64,000 bases of DNA from Kineosporia sp. NBRC 101731 (GTDB taxonomy: Bacteria > Actinomycetota > Actinomycetes > Actinomycetales > Kineosporiaceae), in the NCBI RefSeq assembly GCF_030269305.1, contig NZ_BSTC01000023.1:1-64000 (forward strand). The letters are read 5' to 3'. Below, one piece after another: positions 16,969-24,486 of this stretch. Position 1 is the first letter of the stretch, and each line of letters opens with the position of its first letter. Under the pieces are notes generated by a model. It saw nothing but the letters and a program-made list of their open reading frames with translations, was not told where the DNA came from and searched no databases. The position numbers were made by a program, and so were the translations under genes.

Positions 16969-18182
16969 GCGTTCCCCGACCCCACGACCCGGCCGAACAT
17001 CCCGCCCGACACCCACGGCACCGCCGCCTCGGGATCGACCCGGAAGCCGTCCGCCCAGGTCAGTTCCGCGTCCACCTCGGGGGAGTGGTGGGAGGCGACC
17101 AGCAGGGAAAGGGTGCGGCGCCCGTCCATCCAGTCCTGTGCGTCGTCGAGCAGCTGCGCCACCCCGACCCGGTCGCGGTGGGCGAGCACCCGGTCGGTGA
17201 ACTCGCGCAGGTCCCCGTCGCCGGCGACCGGGCGGTCGGTGGGGGCGTCGGTGTCACCGGTGGGACGCGGCGGTGGCATCCGGACCGGGCCCGAGCTCGA
17301 GGCGTTCTCCACGGCCAGGGCCATGGTCTGCGGTGAGAACCAGGGGGCGACGGCGTCGAAGACCTGCCCGTCGAGCACCCCGGCCAGAGTCTGTGCGTCG
17401 GAGGTCCGGGCGAAGCTGCGCCAGGTCTCCACCGGCAGCAGACCCAGCGCCCGGGTGGAACCGGCCTGCTCGATCAGCCGGGCCGCGGCGGACTCGCTGG
17501 AGTCGGCGTAGGCGGCCAGGGCGGTGCGCAACTGGGCGCACTCGCGATCGAGTTCGGGCCACCGGTGCAGGGCCTGGGCGTGCACGTCCTCGGCCTGGCT
17601 GATCAGGGCGCGGTTGCCCCACAGCAGCTCGGCGTGCTCGCGTAGTTCCTCGACCGGGCTGGTGGTGGTGAGGCTCGAGAGCTGGTTGGCCATCAGGCGG
17701 AACACGCGCGAGAGCCGGTTCACCGAACCACGGCCGTCGTCGGCCACAGCTCCCGGGGAGCGGATGCTCAGACCTTCCAGAGCCAGCAGCTGGTGCAGCT
17801 CGCCCTGGCCACCGGCGGCGGCCAGGCGGCGCAGGAACAGCAACATCACGTAGGGCGCGAACGCCGCCCGGTGGAATCGCTCGCCCGGATGATCGACGAC
17901 GCGGGTGATGGCGCCGTAGCCCCGCAGGACCTCGAACCGGCGGGTCACGGAGGCGGGATCGTGGCGCCGGCAGGCCGCGACGGCCGACTCCAGGGTCAGG
18001 CCCTCGTTCCCGGCATCGGCGAACGCCGCGAGGATCGCCTCGTCGATGTCGAGCAGGTCGACGTCGTTGATCATCGCGCCGTGCTCACGGGCCAGGACGG
18101 AGAAGACCTGACGGTAGATGCGCAGGACACCGGCCTCGGGAGCCAATTCCTCCAGGGAGAGTGTGGTGGGGCCGTCAGTCAC
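16965..18182 (-). CDS. First gene of the SMC-like operon (possible MukF/JetA-like kleisin)
   Basis: A 405-residue, mostly helical protein. The N-terminal 110 residues are consistent with a winged-helix domain (LTLESAVAACRRHDPASVTR, then LRGYGAITRVVD), the middle (about 120-300) is a helical bundle, and the last 100 residues are more polar. Length, helical content and first place in an operon ending with an SMC-like ATPase match MukF/JetA kleisins, but no diagnostic motif can be named. The start is GTG 18182. Confidence 0.68.
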   Translation of the reverse strand: MTDGPTTLSLEELAPEAGVLRIYRQVFSVLAREHGAMINDVDLLDIDEAILAAFADAGNEGLTLESAVAACRRHDPASVTRRFEVLRGYGAITRVVDHPGERFHRAAFAPYVMLLFLRRLAAAGGQGELHQLLALEGLSIRSPGAVADDGRGSVNRLSRVFRLMANQLSSLTTTSPVEELREHAELLWGNRALISQAEDVHAQALHRWPELDRECAQLRTALAAYADSSESAAARLIEQAGSTRALGLLPVETWRSFARTSDAQTLAGVLDGQVFDAVAPWFSPQTMALAVENASSSGPVRMPPPRPTGDTDAPTDRPVAGDGDLREFTDRVLAHRDRVGVAQLLDDAQDWMDGRRTLSLLVASHHSPEVDAELTWADGFRVDPEAAVPWVSGGMFGRVVGSGNA

Positions 18183-18252
18183 CCGCCGACCCTACGGCAG
18201 GCGGTGGCCGGGCCGGAAAAGCGCGGGATGCGGCGCACGAGGGGGAAGGTCG

Positions 18253-18295
18253 GATCACCGGGCTCCGGAGGGTCGCTTTCCGGGGCCCGGCGATC
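18253..18295. terminator. Hairpin after the small Cys-rich gene
   Basis: Arms 18253-18268 and 18280-18295 (GATC...CCGG / CCGG...GATC) pair with only two interruptions. It lies between the start of the SMC operon and the end of the gene at 18315 and would terminate the latter. Confidence 0.55.
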
Positions 18296-18314
18296 GGACC
18301 GGTGCGGGGAGAGC

Positions 18315-18659
18315 TCAGCGCAGGTTGGGGCGGCGCCGGCGCCGCCAGCCGGTGCGCGGGAAGTCGCAGTCCGCGGCGGAGTGCACCTGCAGGAAGTGGG
18401 CCCCGTCGGTGTGCAGCGGGCAGGCGACCTCGGGGTCGGGAACGACGAGACCGCAGGCGGCCTTGGCACAGGCGCAGCTCGCCTCACGGAACGGGAACAT
18501 GCCGGGGCGCGAGAGGCCGACGTGCCAGACCTGCTCGACGGGGACGGCGGGGGGTGCACCGGGGGGAGAGACGTCGTGCTCGGCGGGCACGGTGATCATC
18601 GAGGTCTTGTTCGTGGTGGTGGCGCGTCGTCGAGCCGGGTAAGGCATGGCCAGAGACAT
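18315..18659 (-). CDS. Small conserved-looking Cys/His-rich protein, unknown function
   Basis: A 114-residue protein. A CACAKAACG cluster and later C and H residues (VACPLHTDGAHF, AADCDFP) could bind a metal. The basic tail WRRRRRPNLR might contact nucleic acid. I do not recognise the family. ATG 18659 follows AAGGG at a good distance; ATG 18647 is an alternative. It is transcribed in the same direction as the SMC operon but is separated from it by a hairpin. Confidence 0.55.
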   Translation of the reverse strand: MSLAMPYPARRRATTTNKTSMITVPAEHDVSPPGAPPAVPVEQVWHVGLSRPGMFPFREASCACAKAACGLVVPDPEVACPLHTDGAHFLQVHSAADCDFPRTGWRRRRRPNLR

Positions 18660-18968
18660 GAATGAACCCTTCGCGCTTGCTGCACTGGGGACCGTCGCCC
18701 GCATTGATCGCTGCGAGCCAGAAGAGCGTTACACCTCGCTTGACTTGGATTTTGTATCAAATTACGGCAGGCCTGACGAAAGACGAACTGAATTTCACCC
18801 TCGGCGACGAGGATGTCACCAGTCGTATGGTTTCGGACTCGGACCGTATGCAGGACGGCGAACTCGCCTGTCCGATGGTTAAGAGAGTCCCAAAATCCCT
18901 GGCCGAGCGGTCCCGCGGCGATCCGGACCGGGGTGCAGCGTCGGTTCGGGTGCCTGCGGTTCGGGTGT
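18660..18968. other. Gene-free stretch between the Cys-rich gene and mftR
   Basis: About 309 bp with no convincing reading frame. It has an AT-richer patch at about 18738-18770 (around GATTTTGTATCAAATTA) that is probably the promoter region of the gene at 18659, but I cannot assign -35 and -10 elements with confidence. The end next to mftR shows no clear hairpin. Confidence 0.5.
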
Positions 18969-19583
18969 CTACTGCTCGAGGCCGGCGAACCCGGTCTGCC
19001 AGGCGGAGAGGGCCCGGTCCAGATAGCTGATGAGATCGGCGTCGCGGCGGGCGACCCACTGGTCGAAGGCGGCCCGGCACACCCCGAGCGCGCTGAACCC
19101 GATGGCCTGGGGGATCAGGTCGTCGGGCTGCTGGCCGAGGCGGCGGGCGGCGAACTCGGCCAGGGCCCCGGCCCAGCTGTCGTAGTGCATCGTCGAGGCG
19201 GCGTTGAGGGCCGGCACGTTGGTGACGACCTCCATGCGGGCCCGCAGGCTGGCGACATCGTCCACCCCGTAGTGGTTGGCCGTCAGCACGGCCTGCTTGA
19301 TCGACTCGGTGAGGGACTGCCCGGCCGGGGCCTCGGAGAGCAGCCGGTGCAGGGTCTGCACCTCGGCGTCGAACTCCGACCAGAGCACGTCGGCCTTGGT
19401 GTCGAAGTAGCGGAAGAACGTGCGCCGGCTGACCCCCGCCCGGTCGGCGATCTGCTCGACCGTGGTGGCCTCGAAACCGTGCTCGGTGAACAGTTCCAGG
19501 GCGATGCGCTCGAGGGCGTTGCGGCTGGTGGCGCGGGGGCGGCCACTGCGGGGTTCAGATCGTGCCGGAGACCCCGTTGACAT
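18969..19583 (-). CDS. mftR: MftR, TetR-family repressor of the mycofactocin locus
   Basis: A 204-residue TetR regulator: HTH in residues about 18-65 (ALELFTEHGFEATTVEQIAD, then AGVSRRTFFRYFDTKADVLW) and a helical ligand domain. It is divergent from mftA, the standard place of MftR, which in mycobacteria represses the cluster and responds to long-chain acyl-CoAs. The start is ATG 19583 with GGGAG 12 nt upstream; the reading frame stays open further upstream into the mftA promoter, but that part is not TetR-like. It probably binds the inverted repeat at 19759-19779. Confidence 0.88.
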   Translation of the reverse strand: MSTGSPARSEPRSGRPRATSRNALERIALELFTEHGFEATTVEQIADRAGVSRRTFFRYFDTKADVLWSEFDAEVQTLHRLLSEAPAGQSLTESIKQAVLTANHYGVDDVASLRARMEVVTNVPALNAASTMHYDSWAGALAEFAARRLGQQPDDLIPQAIGFSALGVCRAAFDQWVARRDADLISYLDRALSAWQTGFAGLEQ

Positions 19584-19610
19584 CTGTGCCGCACACTCCC
19601 TCGTGGTCGT

Positions 19611-19627
19611 GGCACGCCGTACGTGCC
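19611..19627. promoter_or_regulatory. Inverted repeat GGCACG-N5-CGTGCC upstream of mftR
   Basis: Perfect 6-bp arms 28 bp upstream of the mftR start. The GGCACG half is shared with the repeats at 19759 and 35682, so it may be an autoregulatory MftR site. Confidence 0.4.
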
Positions 19628-19751
19628 CTGCGGGGCCATCTAACCACCGGGGTGCTTGGTCAGGGGTGTCACTGCAGGTCCCGGCCCGAGTGGGACGGAA
19701 CCTCTCCGCGCGGGCGGCCGGCCGGACCCCGGAGCCTGCCGTCAGCCACCC

Positions 19752-19780
19752 TTGACGCTTACGGCACGCAGTGTCATAAA
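19752..19780 (+). promoter_or_regulatory. mftA promoter (TTGACG-N17-CATAAA)
   Basis: A -35 box TTGACG at 19752-19757 and a -10 box CATAAA at 19775-19780 are 17 bp apart, the ideal spacing for a housekeeping sigma factor, about 45 bp upstream of the mftA start. The spacer is filled by the inverted repeat at 19759-19779, an arrangement expected for repressor control. Confidence 0.65.
19759..19779. promoter_or_regulatory. Candidate MftR operator in the mftA promoter
   Basis: Half-sites TTACGGCAC and GTGTCATAA around GCA form an imperfect inverted repeat (7 of 9 pairs). The core GGCACG-Y-AGTG-N-CA also occurs at 35682-35702 between the two mftD genes and at no other place I noticed. Its position between -35 and -10 fits a TetR repressor site. 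Confidence 0.65.
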
Positions 19781-19824
19781 CTCGCCCGGACAAAGTCGTT
19801 AACCGTGGACGAGAGGTCGTTTCG

Positions 19825-19944
19825 ATGAACAACACGAGCGCTCCCCAGAACGTCGTCGAGGGTGTCGAGGGCCAGAACGCCACGAACGTCGAGGAACTGC
19901 TGGTCGAAGAGGTCTCCATCGACGGGATGTGCGGCGTCTACTGA
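19825..19944 (+). CDS. mftA: MftA, mycofactocin precursor peptide
   Basis: A 39-residue peptide that ends IDGMCGVY, the invariant C-terminus of MftA. MftC decarboxylates the last Tyr and cross-links it to the Val before it; MftE then releases the Val-Tyr-derived core, which MftD and MftF convert to the redox cofactor. The acidic leader (VEELLVEEV) is the usual MftB-binding stretch. ATG 19825 follows GAGAGG. mftB starts 13 bp downstream. It is too short for routine gene calling. Confidence 0.97.
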   Translation: MNNTSAPQNVVEGVEGQNATNVEELLVEEVSIDGMCGVY

Positions 19945-19957
19945 TCGGCGCGAGGCC

Positions 19958-20308
19958 GTGACGACGCAGACCAACCGCATGTCGGTGCCGCCCCCGGCAC
20001 CGGCCCCGGGCCTCGACCTGGACCTGCTGGACAGAGCGTGGGAGCTGCACCCCAGTGTCTCCGTGCGGCCGGAACCCTTCGGGGCCCTGATGTACCACTT
20101 CGGGAACCGGCGCCTGTCGTTCCTGAAGACCCGTCAACTACTGGACGTCGTCAATGGTCTGGCCGCTGCCCCGGACGCGCGGTCCGCGTGTCTGGCGGCG
20201 GGGGTCGACCCGGCCCAGCTCCCGGTCCTGGGCCGGGCCCTGGCCGCGCTCGCGGCGGGTGACCTGATCCGCCCGAGAACGACCTCGCCCGCGGAGGACA
20301 CCGCATGA
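19958..20308 (+). CDS. mftB: MftB, mycofactocin peptide chaperone (RRE domain)
   Basis: A 116-residue PqqD-like RiPP recognition protein that binds the MftA leader and presents it to MftC. The typical MftB run WELHPSVSVRPEPFGALMY, then HFGNRRLSFL, is present. The start chosen is GTG 19958, 13 bp after mftA; ATG 19979 would remove a short N-terminal tail. The stop overlaps the mftC start as ATGA, so translation is coupled. Confidence 0.93.
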   Translation: MTTQTNRMSVPPPAPAPGLDLDLLDRAWELHPSVSVRPEPFGALMYHFGNRRLSFLKTRQLLDVVNGLAAAPDARSACLAAGVDPAQLPVLGRALAALAAGDLIRPRTTSPAEDTA

Positions 20309-21618
20309 CTGTGCTCGCATCGGCCACCCCGGCCGGTTTCACCCCGAATCCGTCGGGCCCGCCTCCTTCTCCGGGTCGCCTGGTCGACAAGTTCGCCCTC
20401 GGGCTGGACGCGCCGATCTGCCTGACCTGGGAACTGACCTACGCCTGCAACCTCGCCTGCGTGCACTGCCTGTCGAGTTCCGGCCGGCGTGATCCCCGCG
20501 AGCTGTCCACCGCCGAGGCCGAAGCGGTCATCGACGAACTGGAACGGATGCAGGTCTTCTACGTCAACATCGGCGGCGGCGAGCCGACCGTGCGGCCGGA
20601 CTTCTGGCACCTGGTCGACTACGCGACCGAGCACCACGTCGGCGTGAAGTTCTCGACCAACGGCGTACGCATCAACCAGGAAGTCGCGGAGCGTCTGGCG
20701 ACGTCCGACTACGTCGATGTGCAGATCTCGCTCGACGGCGCGACCGCCGAGGTGAACGACCACGTGCGCGGTACCGGCAGCTACGACACCGCGATGCGGG
20801 CCATGCAGAACATGTATGACGCCGGCTTCACCGGGTTCAAGCTGTCCGTCGTGGTCACCCGCCAGAACGTCGACCAGCTCGACGAGTTCAAGGCGATCGC
20901 CGACCGGTACCGGGCCCAGCTGCGGCTGACCCGGCTGCGTCCCTCGGGCCGGGGCGCCGATGTCTGGGACGAGCTGCACCTGCTCGCCCCTCAGCAGAAG
21001 CAGCTGTACGACTGGCTGGTGGCCAACGGCGACCAGGTGCTCACCGGTGACTCGTTCTTCCACCTCGCTGCGTTCGGTGGCGCCCTCCCGGGGCTGAACC
21101 TCTGCGGTGCGGGCCGGGTCGTGTGCCTGATCGACCCGGTGGGCGACGTGTACGCCTGCCCGTTCGCGATCCACGACGAGTTCAAGGCCGGGAACGTCCG
21201 TGACGAGGGCGGTTTCAAGAGCGTCTGGCAGACGTCGGACCTGTTCCGGGAACTGCGTCAGCCGCAGGACGGCGGCGCGTGCACGTCCTGCAGCTTCTTC
21301 GATTCCTGCCGGGGCGGCTGCATGGCGGCCAAGTTCTTCACCGGTCTGCCGCTGGACGGGCCGGACCCCGAGTGCGTGCGCGGTTTCGGTGAGAGCGCGC
21401 TGAGCGCGGTGGAGGGCGTCGTCCCGAAGCCGAGCCTGGACCACTCGCACAAGAACCCGCTGCGCAGTCAGCAGAAGAACACGAAGAAGCCGGTGGCGCT
21501 GACCCTCGGCGTGCGCCCGGCCATCGGGGTGGTCTCCGCCCCACCGGCCCGGGGGTGCGACGAGAACCCGCTCGCCGGGTTCGATCCTGGGATCGAGACC
21601 GGATCGGGCAGGAGCTGA
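20305..21618 (+). CDS. mftC: MftC, mycofactocin radical SAM maturase
   Basis: A 437-residue radical SAM/SPASM enzyme. The CX3CX2C cluster is C48, C52 and C55 (ACNLACVHC), the SAM-binding GGGEPTVRPD follows, and the C-terminal SPASM region has CLIDPVGDVYACPF and CTSCSFFDSCRGGC for auxiliary Fe-S clusters. It performs oxidative decarboxylation of the MftA C-terminal Tyr and the Val-Tyr C-C bond. After the last SPASM Cys there are about 95 residues (the last 65 after HSHKNPLRS), longer than I expect for the family. A hairpin at 21625-21680 follows. Confidence 0.96.
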   Translation: MTVLASATPAGFTPNPSGPPPSPGRLVDKFALGLDAPICLTWELTYACNLACVHCLSSSGRRDPRELSTAEAEAVIDELERMQVFYVNIGGGEPTVRPDFWHLVDYATEHHVGVKFSTNGVRINQEVAERLATSDYVDVQISLDGATAEVNDHVRGTGSYDTAMRAMQNMYDAGFTGFKLSVVVTRQNVDQLDEFKAIADRYRAQLRLTRLRPSGRGADVWDELHLLAPQQKQLYDWLVANGDQVLTGDSFFHLAAFGGALPGLNLCGAGRVVCLIDPVGDVYACPFAIHDEFKAGNVRDEGGFKSVWQTSDLFRELRQPQDGGACTSCSFFDSCRGGCMAAKFFTGLPLDGPDPECVRGFGESALSAVEGVVPKPSLDHSHKNPLRSQQKNTKKPVALTLGVRPAIGVVSAPPARGCDENPLAGFDPGIETGSGRS

Positions 21619-21624
21619 CGGGAC

Positions 21625-21680
21625 GGGGAGGGTTTGCCTGATCACGAAAGATTCTGCTGGTGATCAGGCGATCCCTCCCC
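21625..21680. terminator. Hairpin between mftC and the MoxR gene
   Basis: Arms 21625-21644 and 21661-21680 pair almost perfectly (core TGCCTGATCA / TGATCAGGCG and GGGGAGG / CCTCCCC). It probably ends or attenuates the mftA-mftB-mftC transcript before the MoxR/VWA pair. Confidence 0.7.
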
Positions 21681-21728
21681 GAGGGTCGCGGGGACCCGGC
21701 CACATCGTCCTCCATCGACCCTGAAACC

Positions 21729-22679
21729 ATGGTGACCGTGAGCACTGACACCCCCGACGTAGCGCAGACCCGTCACCGGGTCGCCTCCCACCTGGTCGGC
21801 CGCGAGCACGAGCTCGAGCTGATCCTGTCCGCCGTGGCGGCCGGCCGGGACCTCGTGCTCGAGGGTCCGCCCGGCACCGGCAAGACCACCCTGCTGCGCG
21901 CGATCGCCGACGAGTGGGGCATCCCGCTGTTCTACGTCGAGGGCAACGCCGACCTCACACCGGCCAAACTCATCGGGCACCACAACCCCGCGCGGGTGCT
22001 GAAAGAGGACTACACGGAAGACAATTTCGTGCCCGGTCCGCTGCTCGAGGCAATGCGGCAGGGCGGCTTCCTCTACCTGGAGGAGTTCAACCGGGCCCCC
22101 GACGACACCCTGAACACATTGCTGGCCGCGCTGGCCGAACGACGGATCACGGTGCCGCGGGTGGGGCAGGTGCGGGCCGTGCCGACCTTCCGGCTGATCG
22201 CGTCGATGAACCCGTACGACAACGTCGGCACCACGCGGCTGTCCACGTCGATCACCGACCGGCTGTGCCGTCTGGCGGTCGGCTACCAGGCCGAGGACGC
22301 CGAGATCGGCATCGTCGACCTGCGCACCGAGGCCGGTGGCAAGCTCGGTGACCTGCTGGTGCGCGACGCGGTCTGGGTGAACCGGGCCACACGCCGCCAC
22401 CCGCACCTGCGCCAGGGCAGCAGCGTGCGCGGCGCCATCGACATCGTGCTCGTGGCCAACCAGCTGGCGGCCATGCGCGGCGTCGGCGCGGCAGCCGACG
22501 CCACCACCCGCCTGGACCCTGAGAGTGCCTACCCGCAGGTGGTTCTCGATTCGATGACGGTGGCGCTGTCGGGCCGGATCCACCTCGACGAGGCGGCCGA
22601 CACCACCCCCGAGCGCGTCGTGCGGGAGATCTGGGAAGACCGGTTCATCCTCACCCCGGCCGCGGCCCAGCCGGGTTGA
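21729..22679 (+). CDS. MoxR-type AAA+ ATPase inserted in the mycofactocin cluster
   Basis: A 316-residue MoxR-family ATPase. Walker A is GPPGTGKT (46-53), Walker B is GGFLYLEEFNRA, sensor 1 is in RLIASMNPYDN and the arginine finger is in the STSITDR segment. MoxR proteins act as chaperones that insert cofactors or metals into partner enzymes, usually with a VWA protein, as here (next gene). In the mycofactocin locus it may help activate a mycofactocin-dependent or metal enzyme; this is inferred. ATG 21729 is the chosen start; GTG 21738 is also possible. Confidence 0.88.
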   Translation: MVTVSTDTPDVAQTRHRVASHLVGREHELELILSAVAAGRDLVLEGPPGTGKTTLLRAIADEWGIPLFYVEGNADLTPAKLIGHHNPARVLKEDYTEDNFVPGPLLEAMRQGGFLYLEEFNRAPDDTLNTLLAALAERRITVPRVGQVRAVPTFRLIASMNPYDNVGTTRLSTSITDRLCRLAVGYQAEDAEIGIVDLRTEAGGKLGDLLVRDAVWVNRATRRHPHLRQGSSVRGAIDIVLVANQLAAMRGVGAAADATTRLDPESAYPQVVLDSMTVALSGRIHLDEAADTTPERVVREIWEDRFILTPAAAQPG

Positions 22680-22784
22680 AGAGAAGACGCGGCGGACTCC
22701 CCGGTCGGGAAGCCGGGTGACCCGCGCAGGCCGCGCCCGAAGCGTCCTCTCCGGCGTCGTCCCAAAGCCCTGACCGCCGAGCCG

Positions 22785-23669
22785 ATGGTGTTCAGTATCG
22801 GCGAGAGCGGTGGCGGGCCGGTGCTCCAGGCCCTGGGACGGGGGACGAAGGCGTCGGCGAAGGCCTTCGCCCAGGGTTCCGGAGGGCCGGGGGAGACGGA
22901 CGACGCCGGCAGGGTGGTGCCGCTGGAGCAGGACGGCGATCCGGTGGAGAACGAGGTCAAGCAGCGCGCCCGGCAGATCGCGGCCCGCCTGTCGCTGCAC
23001 CGGCCGCCCCACGGCACCGGGCGCCGGCGCGGTACCGGCGAACTCGTCAGCGTGCGCTACCGCGAGGGTGCCGACGACATCGATCTCGACCGCACGCTGG
23101 AAGTGCTGGCGGAGAAGCCCTTTCCGCAGGACGAGGACATCGTCGTGCGGGAACGGGTGCGCCGTCGGCGGTCGGTCGAGCTGGTGGTGGACGTGTCCGG
23201 TTCGATGCGGGGCGAACGCATCCGCACGGCCGCGGCGACGGTCGGAGCGCTGGCCGGGGAACTGGGCAACGACGACGTGGGCGTGATCGCGTTCTGGTCG
23301 GACTGCTCGATCCTGCTGCCGATGGGCAAACCCTTCCTGGCTCAGACTCTGCTCGACGACCTGCTGAAACTGCCCGCCCGGGGGCTGACCAACGTCGGGT
23401 TCCCGCTGCAGCTGGCGGCGGCCGAGCTGTCACGCCGTCCGAATCCGGAGGCCCGGGTGCTGCTGCTGTCGGACTGCGTGCACAACGCCGGCCCCGACCC
23501 CCGCGGCCCGGCGGCGTTATTGCCCCGGCTCGACGTGCTGCTCGACGCCTCGGGGGAGAAGGACGAGGAACTGGGACGCGAGCTGGCCGCGGTCGGGCGG
23601 GGAAAGATGTTCGTGGTGCGTGACCACCGCCAGGTGGCGCCGGCGCTGTCGTCGATCTTCCGGTCGTAG
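22785..23669 (+). CDS. VWA domain protein (CoxE-like) paired with MoxR
   Basis: A 294-residue protein with a C-terminal von Willebrand A domain: MIDAS motif DVSGS at 136-140, a threonine site in GLTNVGFPL and the acidic LLLSDCVHN. The N-terminal 130 residues are basic and unstructured-looking. MoxR-VWA pairs are typical metal- or cofactor-insertion chaperones (e.g. CoxD/CoxE, NorQ/NorD). It is separated from the MoxR gene by 105 bp without a hairpin and followed by mftE. Confidence 0.85.
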   Translation: MVFSIGESGGGPVLQALGRGTKASAKAFAQGSGGPGETDDAGRVVPLEQDGDPVENEVKQRARQIAARLSLHRPPHGTGRRRGTGELVSVRYREGADDIDLDRTLEVLAEKPFPQDEDIVVRERVRRRRSVELVVDVSGSMRGERIRTAAATVGALAGELGNDDVGVIAFWSDCSILLPMGKPFLAQTLLDDLLKLPARGLTNVGFPLQLAAAELSRRPNPEARVLLLSDCVHNAGPDPRGPAALLPRLDVLLDASGEKDEELGRELAAVGRGKMFVVRDHRQVAPALSSIFRS

Positions 23670-23768
23670 GGGATCCTCCCTTTCCTCCGTTCGTGATCAC
23701 GGAAGGGTTGGGGGTGCTCTCGGACCTGCTGGGTGTCGGGGAAGTGACGCGGCGTAGGGTCTGGATCC

Positions 23769-24476
23769 GTGCCGTACTTCGACCTGGCTGCCATGACCAG
23801 CCCGCAGATCGCCGAGCACGCGGCTGCGGACGGCATCGTCGTCATCCCCATCGGCTCCACCGAACAGCACGGCCCGCACCTGCCGCTGGGCACCGACCGG
23901 GACGTGGCGCTCGCCGTCGCCCGGCGCCTGGCCGAGCGGATGCCGCAGGTCGCGCTCGGGCCGGCCGTCGCCTACGGGTCGAGCGGTGAGCACGCCGGGT
24001 TCGCGGGCACGATCTCGATCGGCCAGGACGCGCTGGAGTTCATGCTGCTGGAGCTGGGCCGGTCGGCGGGGGAGACCTACCGGCGCCAGGTGTTCGTCAA
24101 CGCGCACGGCGGCAACGCGGTGCCGGCGGTGAAGGCCGTGCGGAAGCTGCGGGCCGAGTCGCGCGACGTGCTGCTGTGGATGGCCACCGTGGACGGGGAC
24201 GCGCACGCCGGGCGCACCGAGACCTCGATGCAGCTGGCTCTGCAGCCGCACCTGGTCCACCGGCGCCTGGCCGAGCGGGGCAACACCACGCCGGTGCGGG
24301 AACTGATCGACCGGATGCGGGCCGGCGGGGTGCGGGCCGTCAGCCCCAACGGTGTCCTCGGTGACCCGGAGGGGGCGACTGCCGAGGAGGGTGAACGGCT
24401 GATTCAGCGCCTCGTCGACGGATTGCACACGCAGGTCCTGGCCTGGGACCCGCCCTACGGCAAACTGGGAGCCTAG
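23769..24476 (+). CDS. mftE: MftE, mycofactocin precursor peptidase (creatininase family)
   Basis: A 235-residue creatininase-fold metallopeptidase. The metal site is visible in STEQHGPHLPLGTD (E32, H34, D43) and NAHGGN (about 113-118), with a later Glu. MftE cleaves the modified Val-Tyr unit from MftA to release the AHDP core. GTG 23769 is the chosen start, since the protein begins at the family's usual place. The gene is 10 bp from mftF, so the two are co-transcribed. Confidence 0.94.
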   Translation: MPYFDLAAMTSPQIAEHAAADGIVVIPIGSTEQHGPHLPLGTDRDVALAVARRLAERMPQVALGPAVAYGSSGEHAGFAGTISIGQDALEFMLLELGRSAGETYRRQVFVNAHGGNAVPAVKAVRKLRAESRDVLLWMATVDGDAHAGRTETSMQLALQPHLVHRRLAERGNTTPVRELIDRMRAGGVRAVSPNGVLGDPEGATAEEGERLIQRLVDGLHTQVLAWDPPYGKLGA

Positions 24477-24486
24477 AGTTGGGCCC

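Noticed and set aside
12420-18182. Calling the SMC operon a complete Wadjet system
   Set aside because: No JetD-like TOPRIM protein is found; the flanking genes are an ABC transporter and a small Cys-rich protein.
19584-19919. Extension of mftR upstream to an ATG at 19919
   Set aside because: The extra residues would be encoded by the antisense of mftA and its promoter and do not look like a TetR domain.
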